This document shows, piece after piece, positions 43,816-52,085 of a DNA stretch of 64,000 nucleotides (positions are counted from its first letter, which is position 1; every line of letters begins with the position of its first letter). Origin of the DNA: CAVRIA01 sp963721115 (GTDB taxonomy: Bacteria > Desulfobacterota > Binatia > HRBIN30 > CADEER01). The DNA lies in contig CAVRIA010000008.1 in assembly GCA_963721115.1 (NCBI GenBank), forward strand, positions 1 through 64,000. Reading direction: 5' to 3'. The notes beneath the pieces are model-generated. The model was not told the origin of the DNA. It saw nothing but the letters and a program-made list of their open reading frames with translations, and ran no database searches. The translations under genes and the position numbers were made by a program.

Positions 43816-44868
43816 TCAGGCCGGGGCCGCCGGGAGAGGGAGCGCGCGGAGCAGCTCGCCGCGGCTGCGGATCGGCGCGGCGCCCGCCGGCGGTTGCGGC
43901 GCGAGGCGGCGGAAGCGGCGGAAGTCGCGCCGGGCCGTGAACGTGAATGCCGTCGGCACGTAGTTGAGACCGCGGCGGATGAAGAACAGCGCCATCTCGG
44001 CGGCCTTTCCCGCCCGGGGCTCGTCCGCGGCCTTGCCCGGCGGCAGGACGATGGTCCGGTAGAGGACGCGCACGTCGCGGTAGTAGTGGCGGGCGAGGCC
44101 GTCCTCCGCTCGCGCGTGTACCGACCACACCTCGGGCGGCAGCTGGCGCGCCCGCGTCGCCGCGACGAAGGCTTCGACGAACGACGACTCGGGGGCCGAA
44201 GCGTCGCACAGAACGAGCACGTCAACCTGGGACAGCAGCGGGTCCGCGGCGCTCTCGATCTCGGCGATCGCCTGCACTCCCTCGCGCCCCAGGGCCTGCC
44301 GCAGGGCGCGGCCGAACGGAGTCGACGCGCCCTGCAGGGCGAAGCGCCGAGAGCGGAGCTGGATGCCGCCGCCGACGACCCAGTCGACGAGCTTGGCGTA
44401 GGCGCTGAAGTAGGCGTCCGGATACACGTGGTGCAGGGCGTGATAGGCGGGCTGGGCGAACCAGGAGGGCTGATACGCGTCGAGGATCTCGATGGCGCGG
44501 TGGTTGATGTCGAGGCCCTTGTAGGAGAGCAGGGCGGCGAAGACGATGGTCTGCAGGGCCAGGCACCCGAGGACGACGCCCGTCGGCAGCACGAGCCAGG
44601 TCGCGCCCGTGAAGGCGGCCTGGGTCAGGTACTCGGGCACCAGATGGCACCAGATGTTCCTGGTCTGGTTCTCCCAGCGCGTGCGCAGCGAGCGGTCGAG
44701 CCACTCGTGGTGCACCGCGTGCGGCCAGGCGAGGGCGTGCAGCAGGCGCCAGCGCGATTGCAGCATCAGGTGGAGAACCCAGTGCACGGTGTCGAAGACG
44801 ACCGTCCCGGCGCACCACAGCGCCACGCTGCCGAGGAGCGTCAGGGGGATTTTCAGCCACAGGGACAC
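43816..44868 (-). CDS. Sterol desaturase/fatty acid hydroxylase family protein with extra C-terminal domain
   Basis: About 350 residues. The membrane part carries histidine boxes for a di-iron site: HWVLHLMLQS, HAVHHEWLDRSLRTRWEN, and the last box PAYHALHHVYPDAYFSAY. After residue 190 there is a soluble domain (FGRALRQALG ... LSQVDVLVLCDASAPES ... VRVLYRTIVLPPGKA) of a kind seen in plant CER1/CER3-like alkane-forming enzymes and their bacterial relatives; identity of this second domain is a guess. Expected to hydroxylate or desaturate a lipid or sterol. The start is uncertain (GTG 44868 or 44895). Upstream of the sterol reductase gene by about 70 bases, same direction. Confidence 0.75.
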   Translation of the reverse strand: MSLWLKIPLTLLGSVALWCAGTVVFDTVHWVLHLMLQSRWRLLHALAWPHAVHHEWLDRSLRTRWENQTRNIWCHLVPEYLTQAAFTGATWLVLPTGVVLGCLALQTIVFAALLSYKGLDINHRAIEILDAYQPSWFAQPAYHALHHVYPDAYFSAYAKLVDWVVGGGIQLRSRRFALQGASTPFGRALRQALGREGVQAIAEIESAADPLLSQVDVLVLCDASAPESSFVEAFVAATRARQLPPEVWSVHARAEDGLARHYYRDVRVLYRTIVLPPGKAADEPRAGKAAEMALFFIRRGLNYVPTAFTFTARRDFRRFRRLAPQPPAGAAPIRSRGELLRALPLPAAPA

Positions 44869-45241
44869 GATCTCGTACCTGACTCCACAGTTCACAGCTG
44901 GACGGGCGGCAGTCAATGGATCCCGTCGCCGCCGTCTTTGTCCTGCGCCGTCCGTCGGCGGAGCGAAGGGCGGCGGGCGCACGGTATGGCGAGATTTCCG
45001 TGTCTCGCTCAAACTGCGCTCGGAGCTCGTGTCATGGACAGAGCGCAGCGCCGCAGAGGTTGGAACCGAGTTGAGTGCCGCCCGAAACGGCGCCCAGAGT
45101 ATTGTTCCACATACGCGTTGTTTCCGTCGGCCGCTCGGTCGAGCAAGAGCCCGTTCTGAACGGTCGACGCGCGGCTTGTCGAGCACGACACTGCCCCCAC
45201 GCCGGCGTAGACTCCGCTCTCGCGGGTTGTTCAGGGCGACG
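44869..45241. other. Intergenic, no gene recognised
   Basis: About 370 bases upstream of the sterol-type cluster. It must hold the cluster's promoter, but no clear -35/-10 pair was found and no frame resembles a protein. Confidence 0.4.
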
Positions 45242-45385
45242 TTACCCCTGATCGCCCCAGGAGTTGTCTGCCAGGATCCCGTTTCCGCGATTGGCAGCGG
45301 AGGTGTTGCCCGTCGCGACGCTGCTTCCGCCCAGGGAGATCCCGTCTCCGCCGTTGTCGAACGTCGTGCGCGATCCACCGTTCCC
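45242..45385 (-). pseudogene. Remnant of a parallel beta-helix repeat protein
   Basis: A short minus-strand frame reads TTFDNGGDGISLGGSSVATG then NTSAANRGNGILADNSWGDQ, with the N/G-turn periodicity of right-handed beta-helix repeats, and stops at 45242. Nothing of the rest is visible upstream; it is too short to be a complete gene. Confidence 0.4.
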
Positions 45386-45616
45386 CAGGCAACGCGGATG
45401 CCGCGGCCGCCGTTCTTCGCGCCGTGCATCCGATGACGATGGCGTTAGCGAAATGCCCCGCTTGCGCGCGCGCAGGCGAGCTCTCGGCAGTATGATGAAT
45501 GTCATGTTTGCATTGATCTATTCTCTCTTTCTTTGCCGCTCAGCGTGGCAACTGATTGCAGATATCTTGTCGATGCAGTCGGATGTTGATATGAGCGCAC
45601 CAGCGAGGTTGCCCCG

Positions 45617-47371
45617 ATGCGAGTAGCTGCAGGTGTGGTGATTGGCGCGCTTCTGTTTTCTTCGGTGGCACGCGCGGGCGTGATACCGGCGGGCAGCGAG
45701 TTCCAGGTCAACACGTTCACGACCGACTTCCAGGGAACGCCGGCCGTGCTCCGCGACGCCAACGGGTTCGTCGTCGCATGGGATACATATACGGGAGACG
45801 TGCTCGCCCAGAGGTTCGACAGCCTCGGCGCCCGGCTCGGCACCGAGTTCCAAGTGAACGATCCGGCCTACTACGCCTCCTTCCCCGCCATGGCGGCCGG
45901 TGGCGCCGGCGGCTTCGCGGTCGTGTGGATCAACCACAGTCGAGACGGTAGCCTCGAAGGCCTCTTCGCTCGCAAGTTCGACAGCCTCGGCACGGCGACC
46001 GGCACCGAGTTCCAGGTCAACACGTACACCCCGAGCCGCCAATACCAGCAGGCCATCACGGCGGACGGGTCGGGCGGCTTCGTCGTCGTCTGGAGCAGCA
46101 ATCTCCAGGACGGCTCGGGGCGCGGCGTCTTCGGCCAGCGCCTGGACAGTCTCGGCGCGAAGGTCGGCGGCGAGTTTCAGGTCAACACCTACACGACCGA
46201 AACTCAGGACCAGCCGGCGGTCGGTGGCGATGGTGCGGGTTTCGTGGTTGCCTGGCGCAGCTCGGACGGCGAGCTCGGAGGCGTGTTCGCGCAGCGCTTC
46301 GACAGTGCCGGCGTGTTCGACGGCACGGAGTTCCAGGTCAACACCTATACGCCCGGCCAACAGTTCAAGCCGGACGTCGAGAAGCTCCCTTCCGGGTTCG
46401 TGATCGTCTGGGCGAGCCGCGACCAGGACGGCGACGCCTACGGCATCTTCGGGCAGCGCTTCGATAGCGCCGGTGCGCCCAGCGGCACCGAGTTCCAGAT
46501 CAACACCTATACGCCGGGCGGTCAGGAGTTCCCCCTGGGCACGGGGACGGTCAGCCCGTCGTGGGTGGCCAGTGACGGAAGCGGAGGATTCCTGGTCACG
46601 TGGATCAGCGACTCCGCGACCCCCAGTCAGGACGGCGACCGGGACGGTGTGTTCGCCCGGCACTTCGACAGTACCGGCGCGCCGAGCGGTACGGAGTTCC
46701 AGGTCAACACCTACACGACGCACCGGCAGTTCGACATGGTCCTCGCCGGCGATGGCGCCGGAGGCTTCGTCGTCGTCTGGGACAGCTATGGGCAGGACGG
46801 CGACACTGGCGGCATCTTCGCTCAGCGATTCGTCGAGCCGCAGGCGAACGGCGCGCCGTGCGGCGAGTCGGTCGCGTGCGCGAACGCGAACTGCGTCGAC
46901 GGCGTGTGCTGCGACACCCCGTGCTCCGGCGCCATGCAAGCCTGCAACGTCGCCGGCTCCGCAGGCACGTGCACGTCCACGGAGGCCCCCGGCGATCCGT
47001 GCAACGACGGCACCCAGTGCGAATCCACCGACTGCGCCGACGGCGTCTGCTGCAACGATCCGTGCACCGGCGCCATGGAGGCGTGCAACGTCACCGGCTC
47101 GGTGGGGACCTGCTCGTCCACGGACCCCCTCGGCGAGCCGTGCGGCGACGGCACCCAGTGCGACTCGACGTTCTGCGCCGACGCCGTCTGCTGCGATCAG
47201 GCCTGCACCGGGCCCGGCCTGGCGTGCAACCAGATCGGCCGGGTCGGCACCTGTGCCGAGGTCGCCAGCCCGGTCCCCGTGGCGTCGACGTGGGGGGTCC
47301 TCGTCCTCGTCGCCGGTCTGATCCTGATCGCGTTCGTTGCGATCCGCCAGCGCGCCGAACCGAGCCGGTAG
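45617..47371 (+). CDS. Secreted repeat protein with Cys-rich domain and C-terminal WG-type sorting helix
   Basis: 584 residues. Signal peptide AAGVVIGALLFSSVARA; then seven tandem units of about 50-55 residues, each with a core FQVNTYTxxxQ ... GFVVVWxSxxQDG ... VFAQRFDSxGxPxGTE, probably blades of a beta-propeller. From about residue 405 three Cys-rich repeats (CADGVCCNDPCTGAMEACN and the like), and a C-terminal VPVASTWGVLVLVAGLILIA, membrane helix, and RQRAEPSR. The last part resembles the IPTL/VPxxSxWG type of C-terminal anchoring signal. Function unknown; likely displayed at the cell surface. No exosortase gene in the window. Confidence 0.75.
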   Translation: MRVAAGVVIGALLFSSVARAGVIPAGSEFQVNTFTTDFQGTPAVLRDANGFVVAWDTYTGDVLAQRFDSLGARLGTEFQVNDPAYYASFPAMAAGGAGGFAVVWINHSRDGSLEGLFARKFDSLGTATGTEFQVNTYTPSRQYQQAITADGSGGFVVVWSSNLQDGSGRGVFGQRLDSLGAKVGGEFQVNTYTTETQDQPAVGGDGAGFVVAWRSSDGELGGVFAQRFDSAGVFDGTEFQVNTYTPGQQFKPDVEKLPSGFVIVWASRDQDGDAYGIFGQRFDSAGAPSGTEFQINTYTPGGQEFPLGTGTVSPSWVASDGSGGFLVTWISDSATPSQDGDRDGVFARHFDSTGAPSGTEFQVNTYTTHRQFDMVLAGDGAGGFVVVWDSYGQDGDTGGIFAQRFVEPQANGAPCGESVACANANCVDGVCCDTPCSGAMQACNVAGSAGTCTSTEAPGDPCNDGTQCESTDCADGVCCNDPCTGAMEACNVTGSVGTCSSTDPLGEPCGDGTQCDSTFCADAVCCDQACTGPGLACNQIGRVGTCAEVASPVPVASTWGVLVLVAGLILIAFVAIRQRAEPSR

Positions 47372-47538
47372 GGTCTGCGGCGAGATTCCCGCCCTCAGTG
47401 CTGCGCCAGGAGCTCGCCGGGAAACCAGGACGAGCACGCCATGACGTGGGTGATGGCGCGGTCGCAGAAGTCCAGAAAGGGCTTTCTCGTTGGCGAGAGC
47501 GGCGCGTCGGGCTTTGCCACCAAGTGGGCCGGGCCTCG

Positions 47539-48696
47539 TCAGCGGCGTCGGCGAGCCAGGTCGTGATGCCGAGCCGGCGGAGAAGCACCGCGCTCGATGA
47601 ACGCCACCACCTTCGACCACACCGCTTCGAACTGCGCCCGGTCGAAGCCGCTGCCGGTCGTCAGCCAGTCGTAGTGTGGCGGTGTTTGATCGGGCCCTCG
47701 GAAGTGCCCGATCACGTCGAGGTGGTCGGCGTCGACGGCGGCGATCACCTCTCCCCATACCTGTGACCGCGTCGGCACCACCCCGTCGTTCGCCTGCGGG
47801 GAGAGCGTCCGGCCGTAGGCTCGTCGCAGCGCTCTGGCTTGCGACGCGCGGAGAGGACGAAGACCGCGCGGCATGTGCGCCGTGATGCGATAGAGCGTGT
47901 TGTAGATCGCCCGGGTGGCGTGTGCGGAGGGATCGATTCCCGCCGCGAAGGTGGCGCGTATCCCCGGCCGCCGCGCGCGGGTGACCACCGAGCCGCAGCG
48001 GACACCCGGCGGCGCCGCGATCACCGCGTCGAAGAGATCCATGGCTTCGGGCGTGAGCTGCAGCAACAGGGCCTGGTCGCGGGCGATCTGGCCGAGCAGC
48101 CGCTGCACGGCGCGGCGCCGGCCGACGGAGAAGTCGGCCAGGAGGTGTCCGAACAGCTCGTCGAGCAGGGCGCTGTTGGCGGCCAGATTGTCCAGGCGCG
48201 TGAAGATGGTGGCGAGCTGCAGCAGGGCGCTGATCGGCAGGTGCCCGAAGCGCAGGAGGTAGATCGTCGACAGGGACAAGTTCTGCAGCAGCCGCTGGCC
48301 GAGCATGCCGGCGAAGAACGAAGCCAGGGGCGTGCCGAGGTGCGGGGTCGCCACTGCGACGACCGTGCGAACCCGCGCGGCACGACGCGCAGCGCGGGCG
48401 GACACCGGCAGGGCGACGCCCGGCGCGATCATCAGGCGCGCGTCGAGCCCGCCGCTGGAGTGGCCGACGAGATGCACCGGATCGCGCGGCGAGGCGGTTC
48501 TGTCGATCGTCTCCGCCAGCCGCGCGGCCCGCGCCGTGAGCGAGGACGTCGGCGGGGTTTTCACGACGTGGATCTCGGCCCGCAGACCGCGCGATGCGCA
48601 CTCGCGGGCGAGGAAATCGCGCACGTGCCCGAAGTACTTCAGCTCGCCGAGGTTGGCGAAGCCGAAGAAGCCGGGAACCAGGTAGATCCGGTGCAT
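47539..48696 (-). CDS. Esterase/lipase-like alpha/beta hydrolase
   Basis: 385 residues. RIYLVPGFFGFANLGELKYF opens with the oxyanion-type segment, followed by VHLVGHSSGGLDARLM with nucleophile Ser in GHSSGG, VVAVATPHLGTPLASF and an apparent catalytic His near DADHLDVIGHF. This suggests a triacylglycerol lipase-like enzyme. The ATG 48696 (MHRIYLVPG) is chosen; a GTG at 48705 would overlap the stop of the SnoaL-like gene (GTGA), suggesting coupling. The C-terminus ends in basic residues (RHHDLARRRR); a one-base shift there could yield another ending. Confidence 0.68.
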   Translation of the reverse strand: MHRIYLVPGFFGFANLGELKYFGHVRDFLARECASRGLRAEIHVVKTPPTSSLTARAARLAETIDRTASPRDPVHLVGHSSGGLDARLMIAPGVALPVSARAARRAARVRTVVAVATPHLGTPLASFFAGMLGQRLLQNLSLSTIYLLRFGHLPISALLQLATIFTRLDNLAANSALLDELFGHLLADFSVGRRRAVQRLLGQIARDQALLLQLTPEAMDLFDAVIAAPPGVRCGSVVTRARRPGIRATFAAGIDPSAHATRAIYNTLYRITAHMPRGLRPLRASQARALRRAYGRTLSPQANDGVVPTRSQVWGEVIAAVDADHLDVIGHFRGPDQTPPHYDWLTTGSGFDRAQFEAVWSKVVAFIERGASPPARHHDLARRRR

Positions 48697-48701
48697 TCGG
48701 C

Positions 48702-49100
48702 TCACGACCAGAAGTCGTCGACGGCGTAGAGATCCCAGACGAACTCCCACACCTCTTCGACCCGGCCGTCAACGAGGCGCATGCGCAGGCAGGTGGGGTT
48801 GTCGAGGGTCTTGCCGTCGCGCGTGGCGTGGCCGCGGAAGAGCGCGACGGCCCAGTCGTCGTTGGCGAGGACGTCGATGAGGTCGAGGTGGAACGTGTTC
48901 CCGGTCAGCGCCTGGACGTTCAGCAGGAAGGCCAGGATCGCGTCGCGCCCGCGGTGCTCGCCGGCGAGCTTGCCGCGCCGGCCGGGGAAGCGCCACACGG
49001 CGTTCTCGGGGATCACGTCGGTGATCGTCGCCAGGTCGGCTTCCCGAAAGGCCTGGAAGAGGCGGCGGATGCGAGCGGCGTTGGCGTGCTCCTGCGTCAT
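48702..49100 (-). CDS. SnoaL-like/NTF2-fold protein
   Basis: 132 residues. The cone-shaped NTF2 fold is recognisable: an N-terminal helix RIRRLFQAFREADLATITDVI, VWRFPGRRGKLAGEHRGRDA, a second helix AFLLNVQALTG and strands FHLDLIDVLANDDWAVALFRG, LRMRLVDGRVEEVWEF. Such proteins are isomerases, hydrolases or binding proteins for small hydrophobic ligands. ATG 49100 is chosen with gagggggag just upstream. The gene overlaps the lipase start by a few bases. The sequence upstream (49124-49200) is closely related to that upstream of the sulfatase gene. Confidence 0.75.
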   Translation of the reverse strand: MTQEHANAARIRRLFQAFREADLATITDVIPENAVWRFPGRRGKLAGEHRGRDAILAFLLNVQALTGNTFHLDLIDVLANDDWAVALFRGHATRDGKTLDNPTCLRMRLVDGRVEEVWEFVWDLYAVDDFWS

Positions 49101-49123
49101 GGGCTCCCCCCTCGTCTCCCGCC

Positions 49124-49200
49124 CCTGTAGCGCATCTCCGGATGGCACGCGATCGGCGTTGACGCCGCCGTGCGGGCGACTGCTGTTGATGAAGCATGCC
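49124..49200. promoter_or_regulatory. Shared upstream element, copy 1
   Basis: Begins cctgtagcgcat (49124-49135), has GCGTTGACGC at 49156-49165 and tgctgttgatgaagcatgc at its end. A copy with the same order and spacing (32 against 33 bases) is at 51298-51375. Both lie upstream of minus-strand genes (SnoaL-like and alkylsulfatase). Confidence 0.6.
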
Positions 49201-49361
49201 CGACCAGTCGGCTCGCGCGTATCGATCTCCCCGAGTCTCCGCGCGCGACGACCGACATCATGGGCTCGTTGCTGGCCTCGCTCGATGTGCGCGACCGGGG
49301 TCTCCAGCGGGGGCAAGGACGATCTCTGTCATCAAGCGAGGCCGTTCCCGGTGTCCGAGTG

Positions 49362-51263
49362 TCAGCGCGTCGGGCGCGGCTCGACGACCGGGAAGAGCCG
49401 CGGGTACGGATCGAGCATTTCCAGCAGCTCGCCGAATTTTTCGCTCCTGCCCGTGACGGTGATCTGCCCGGACTGCAACGCGGCGGCGAAGGTGGTCTTT
49501 CGCAGCGAGATCTCGTCCAGTGTTTTGCGGGTCAACGTCACCGTCGCGTCGGCATCGTCGGCTTGCCAGTCCGGCACGCAGGTGAGCGCGCTGTTCTCCA
49601 GGTTGAGCACATAGCTCTGCTTGGTGTCGGTCAACCTCCAGTTGAGCACGATCGTTTTGCCGGCGGCCTTGTCGCCGTCGAGCCGCACGGCCATGAAGTC
49701 GAAGTAGAGGTCGAGCGGCAGCGACCGGAGAATATCCGGCGCCGCGGTGTTTTCTCCAGGAATGTCGGGCACGCCGTTGCGCAGCTCGGACGCGCCTTGC
49801 AGATAGGCGTTTCGTGCGGTCGCCGATTCCGCCTGGTAGCCCAGCTGCTCGAACGCGTCGGCAGCAAGCTCACGCGCGTCGCGACGGGTGGGGTCGGCGA
49901 ACACGAGCTGTGACGCCACTTGCGCTACCCAGCGGTATTCCGCGCGTGCGTAGTCCCGGCGTGCCTTGGCGAGCACCGCCTCGGCACCGCCCATGTACTC
50001 GACGCTCTTTTTCGCCGCCTCGACCGGCGGCAGCGCGTCGAGGTTCGCGGGGTTCCCGTCATAGTAGCCGAGGTAGCGCTGGTAGATCGCCTTGATGTTG
50101 TGTTTGAGGTTGCCGTAGAACGAATGCGTCGACCATTCCTGATTGAGGCTTGCCGGCAGCCTGATCAGCTCCGCGATCTCGGAGCCGACGTAGCCGAGAT
50201 TCATCAAGCGCACCGTCTGATCGTGCACGAACTTGTAGGCGTCGCGTTGCTTGCACAGGAAGCTGCGCACGCGATCCCCGCCCCAAACCGGCCAGTTGTG
50301 TTGCGCGATCAGGACGTCGCTCGACGCGCCGTAGCGGTGCAGTGCGCCGCCGATGTACTTCGACCAGGCAAGCGCGTCGCGCACCAGCGCTCCGCGCATC
50401 GGCAACAGGTTATGGAAATTCTGCGTCGTGATCTCGGTCATGTTGAGGACGCCGAACTGCGGATAATACATGATCAGCTCGGCCGGCGCCTCGGCATCGG
50501 GGGTCAGCTCGAACACGATCTCGATCCCGTCGATCTGATGGGTCTCCACCGGCTTTTCGATGAGGTTGGTGGGTGCGATCAGCGTGACGGTGCCGAGCGA
50601 GACGCTCTTGCCGAGGCCGGTATCGATCTGGCCACGTTCGCCGCGCGGCAACAGCGCGCCGAATTGGAACATGGCGCGTCGCAGCATGGCGTCTCCGGCG
50701 ATTACGTTCTCGCCGACCGCCGCGGCCATGAAGCCCGCGGGCGCCCAGATCGTCACCTTGCCGGCGGCCACCTCGTCGGCGCTGACGACGCCACGCACGC
50801 CGCCGAAGTGATCAATGTGGCTATGAGAGTAGATGACCGCGATCACCGGCTTCGCGGGCCGATGCTTCCGGTAGAGGTCTAGAGCCGCTTTGGCGACCTC
50901 GGTCGAGATCAGCGGGTCGATTACGATGAGACCACTGTCGCCTTCGATGATCGTCATGTTGGATACATCGAAGCCGCGAAGCTGGTAGACGCGATCCGTC
51001 ACCCGGTACAGGCCGTTGGCCATGTTCACACGGGCGTGACGCCACAACGCCGGATGAACCGTGTCCGGACACTTCTCGTTGGAGAGAAACTCGTATCCCT
51101 GCAGAGTCCACACGAGACGGCCGTCGGGGCGTGTGATCAATCGGTCGCCGAGCGCTTCGATGAAGCCGCGCCGAGCATCCTCGAACGATTGCTGATCGGC
51201 GAGCGGCAGATCTTCCAGCGCGTCCCGGTTCGCCGCGCGCGTTGCCTCAGTCGCGTCCTTCAT
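49362..51263 (-). CDS. Alkyl/aryl sulfatase (SdsA1/BDS1 type)
   Basis: 633 residues, the family length. Metallo-beta-lactamase fold with the di-zinc motif SHSHIDHFGGVRG (H-x-H-x-D-H), then NMTIIEGDSGLIVIDPL. A central dimerisation region and a C-terminal SCP2-like lipid-binding domain (ALTCVPDWQADDADATVTL ... LQSGQITVTGRSEKFGELLE) complete it. Hydrolyses long-chain alkyl sulfates such as SDS; no signal peptide is visible in this start, which would put it in the cytoplasm. ATG 51263 (MKDATEATRAANR) is selected for its ggagg 8 bases upstream. The shared upstream element lies 35 bases further. Confidence 0.9.
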   Translation of the reverse strand: MKDATEATRAANRDALEDLPLADQQSFEDARRGFIEALGDRLITRPDGRLVWTLQGYEFLSNEKCPDTVHPALWRHARVNMANGLYRVTDRVYQLRGFDVSNMTIIEGDSGLIVIDPLISTEVAKAALDLYRKHRPAKPVIAVIYSHSHIDHFGGVRGVVSADEVAAGKVTIWAPAGFMAAAVGENVIAGDAMLRRAMFQFGALLPRGERGQIDTGLGKSVSLGTVTLIAPTNLIEKPVETHQIDGIEIVFELTPDAEAPAELIMYYPQFGVLNMTEITTQNFHNLLPMRGALVRDALAWSKYIGGALHRYGASSDVLIAQHNWPVWGGDRVRSFLCKQRDAYKFVHDQTVRLMNLGYVGSEIAELIRLPASLNQEWSTHSFYGNLKHNIKAIYQRYLGYYDGNPANLDALPPVEAAKKSVEYMGGAEAVLAKARRDYARAEYRWVAQVASQLVFADPTRRDARELAADAFEQLGYQAESATARNAYLQGASELRNGVPDIPGENTAAPDILRSLPLDLYFDFMAVRLDGDKAAGKTIVLNWRLTDTKQSYVLNLENSALTCVPDWQADDADATVTLTRKTLDEISLRKTTFAAALQSGQITVTGRSEKFGELLEMLDPYPRLFPVVEPRPTR

Positions 51264-51297
51264 CGTGGTTGCCTCCGATCGTCGCACGTTTTGCGGA

Positions 51298-51375
51298 CCT
51301 GTAGCGCATCCCCGGGCGCGGCGCGACCGGGCGTTGACGCGGCCGCCCGAACGGCTGCTATGGATGCGACATGCG
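51298..51375. promoter_or_regulatory. Shared upstream element, copy 2
   Basis: Begins cctgtagcgcat (51298-51309), has GCGTTGACGC at 51331-51340 and ctgctatggatgcgacatgc at its end, matching copy 1 at 49124-49200. It lies between the divergent alkylsulfatase and CPBP protease genes, so either or both could be controlled. GCGT-TG-ACGC is a quasi-palindrome. Confidence 0.6.
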
Positions 51376-52024
51376 CAAGCCGTCGGCTGGCGCGGCGAGG
51401 AAGGGCGAGACTTCCGGCCGCCATTTGGGACGAGCCGGCCTGAGGGCCCTGATCGCCGCCGGGATCGTGGTGATGAACGGCGCGCTTCTCCTGCAGGCCG
51501 GCGACGAGTGGAATCGCGTCGTCACCGCCATTGCCGCGCTCGGCCTCACCGGCGCCTTCGTGGTCCGAAAGACGGCGACGCCCCTGTTCCGCGCCGGCGC
51601 GTCGCGCCTTCTGCTGGGCATCGTGTCGGCGCTGCTGCTGTACGGAGCGGCGCGTGCTCTGGCCCTTCTGCCGCCGGTGGCCGCCGGCTGCCGCTATCTC
51701 ATTTCCTGGCGCGACGGGCACTCCGCCGCGTTTCTGGCCGCCACCGTGCTCGCCGCCGTGGTCGGCGAGGAGATCTTCTGGCGCGCCGCCGTCCTGCACG
51801 GTCTCCTCGAACGCCTCCGTCCCTCCGCTGCGATCGCCCTGGCCAGCGCGCTGTTCGCCGTCGCCCACGTGGCGGCGGGCGTCTGGCTGCTGCCCGTCGC
51901 CGCCCTGGGCATGGGCTTCGTCTGGAACGCCTTCTACGCCGCCACCGGCGATTTGACCGCCTCCTTCGTCTCTCACCTGCTCTGGGACCTCCTGGTGGTC
52001 GTCGTCGCGCCGCCGGGAGGATGA
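51371..52024 (+). CDS. CPBP-family intramembrane metalloprotease
   Basis: 217 residues, polytopic. The CAAX-protease (Rce1/Abi) motifs are intact: EEIFWRAAVLHGLL (EExxxR), FAVAHV (FxxxH) and SHLLWDLL (HxxxB). Six or so membrane helices. Bacterial members have roles in peptide or bacteriocin processing and self-immunity; here no such genes are adjacent. ATG 51371 at the end of the shared upstream element. Followed after 61 bases by RNase R. Confidence 0.85.
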   Translation: MRKPSAGAARKGETSGRHLGRAGLRALIAAGIVVMNGALLLQAGDEWNRVVTAIAALGLTGAFVVRKTATPLFRAGASRLLLGIVSALLLYGAARALALLPPVAAGCRYLISWRDGHSAAFLAATVLAAVVGEEIFWRAAVLHGLLERLRPSAAIALASALFAVAHVAAGVWLLPVAALGMGFVWNAFYAATGDLTASFVSHLLWDLLVVVVAPPGG

Positions 52025-52085
52025 GAAGCCGCGCCACGTCGTCCCGGTGATTGACAGGCCGCCAGGCGAAAGACCATCGTCCCCC

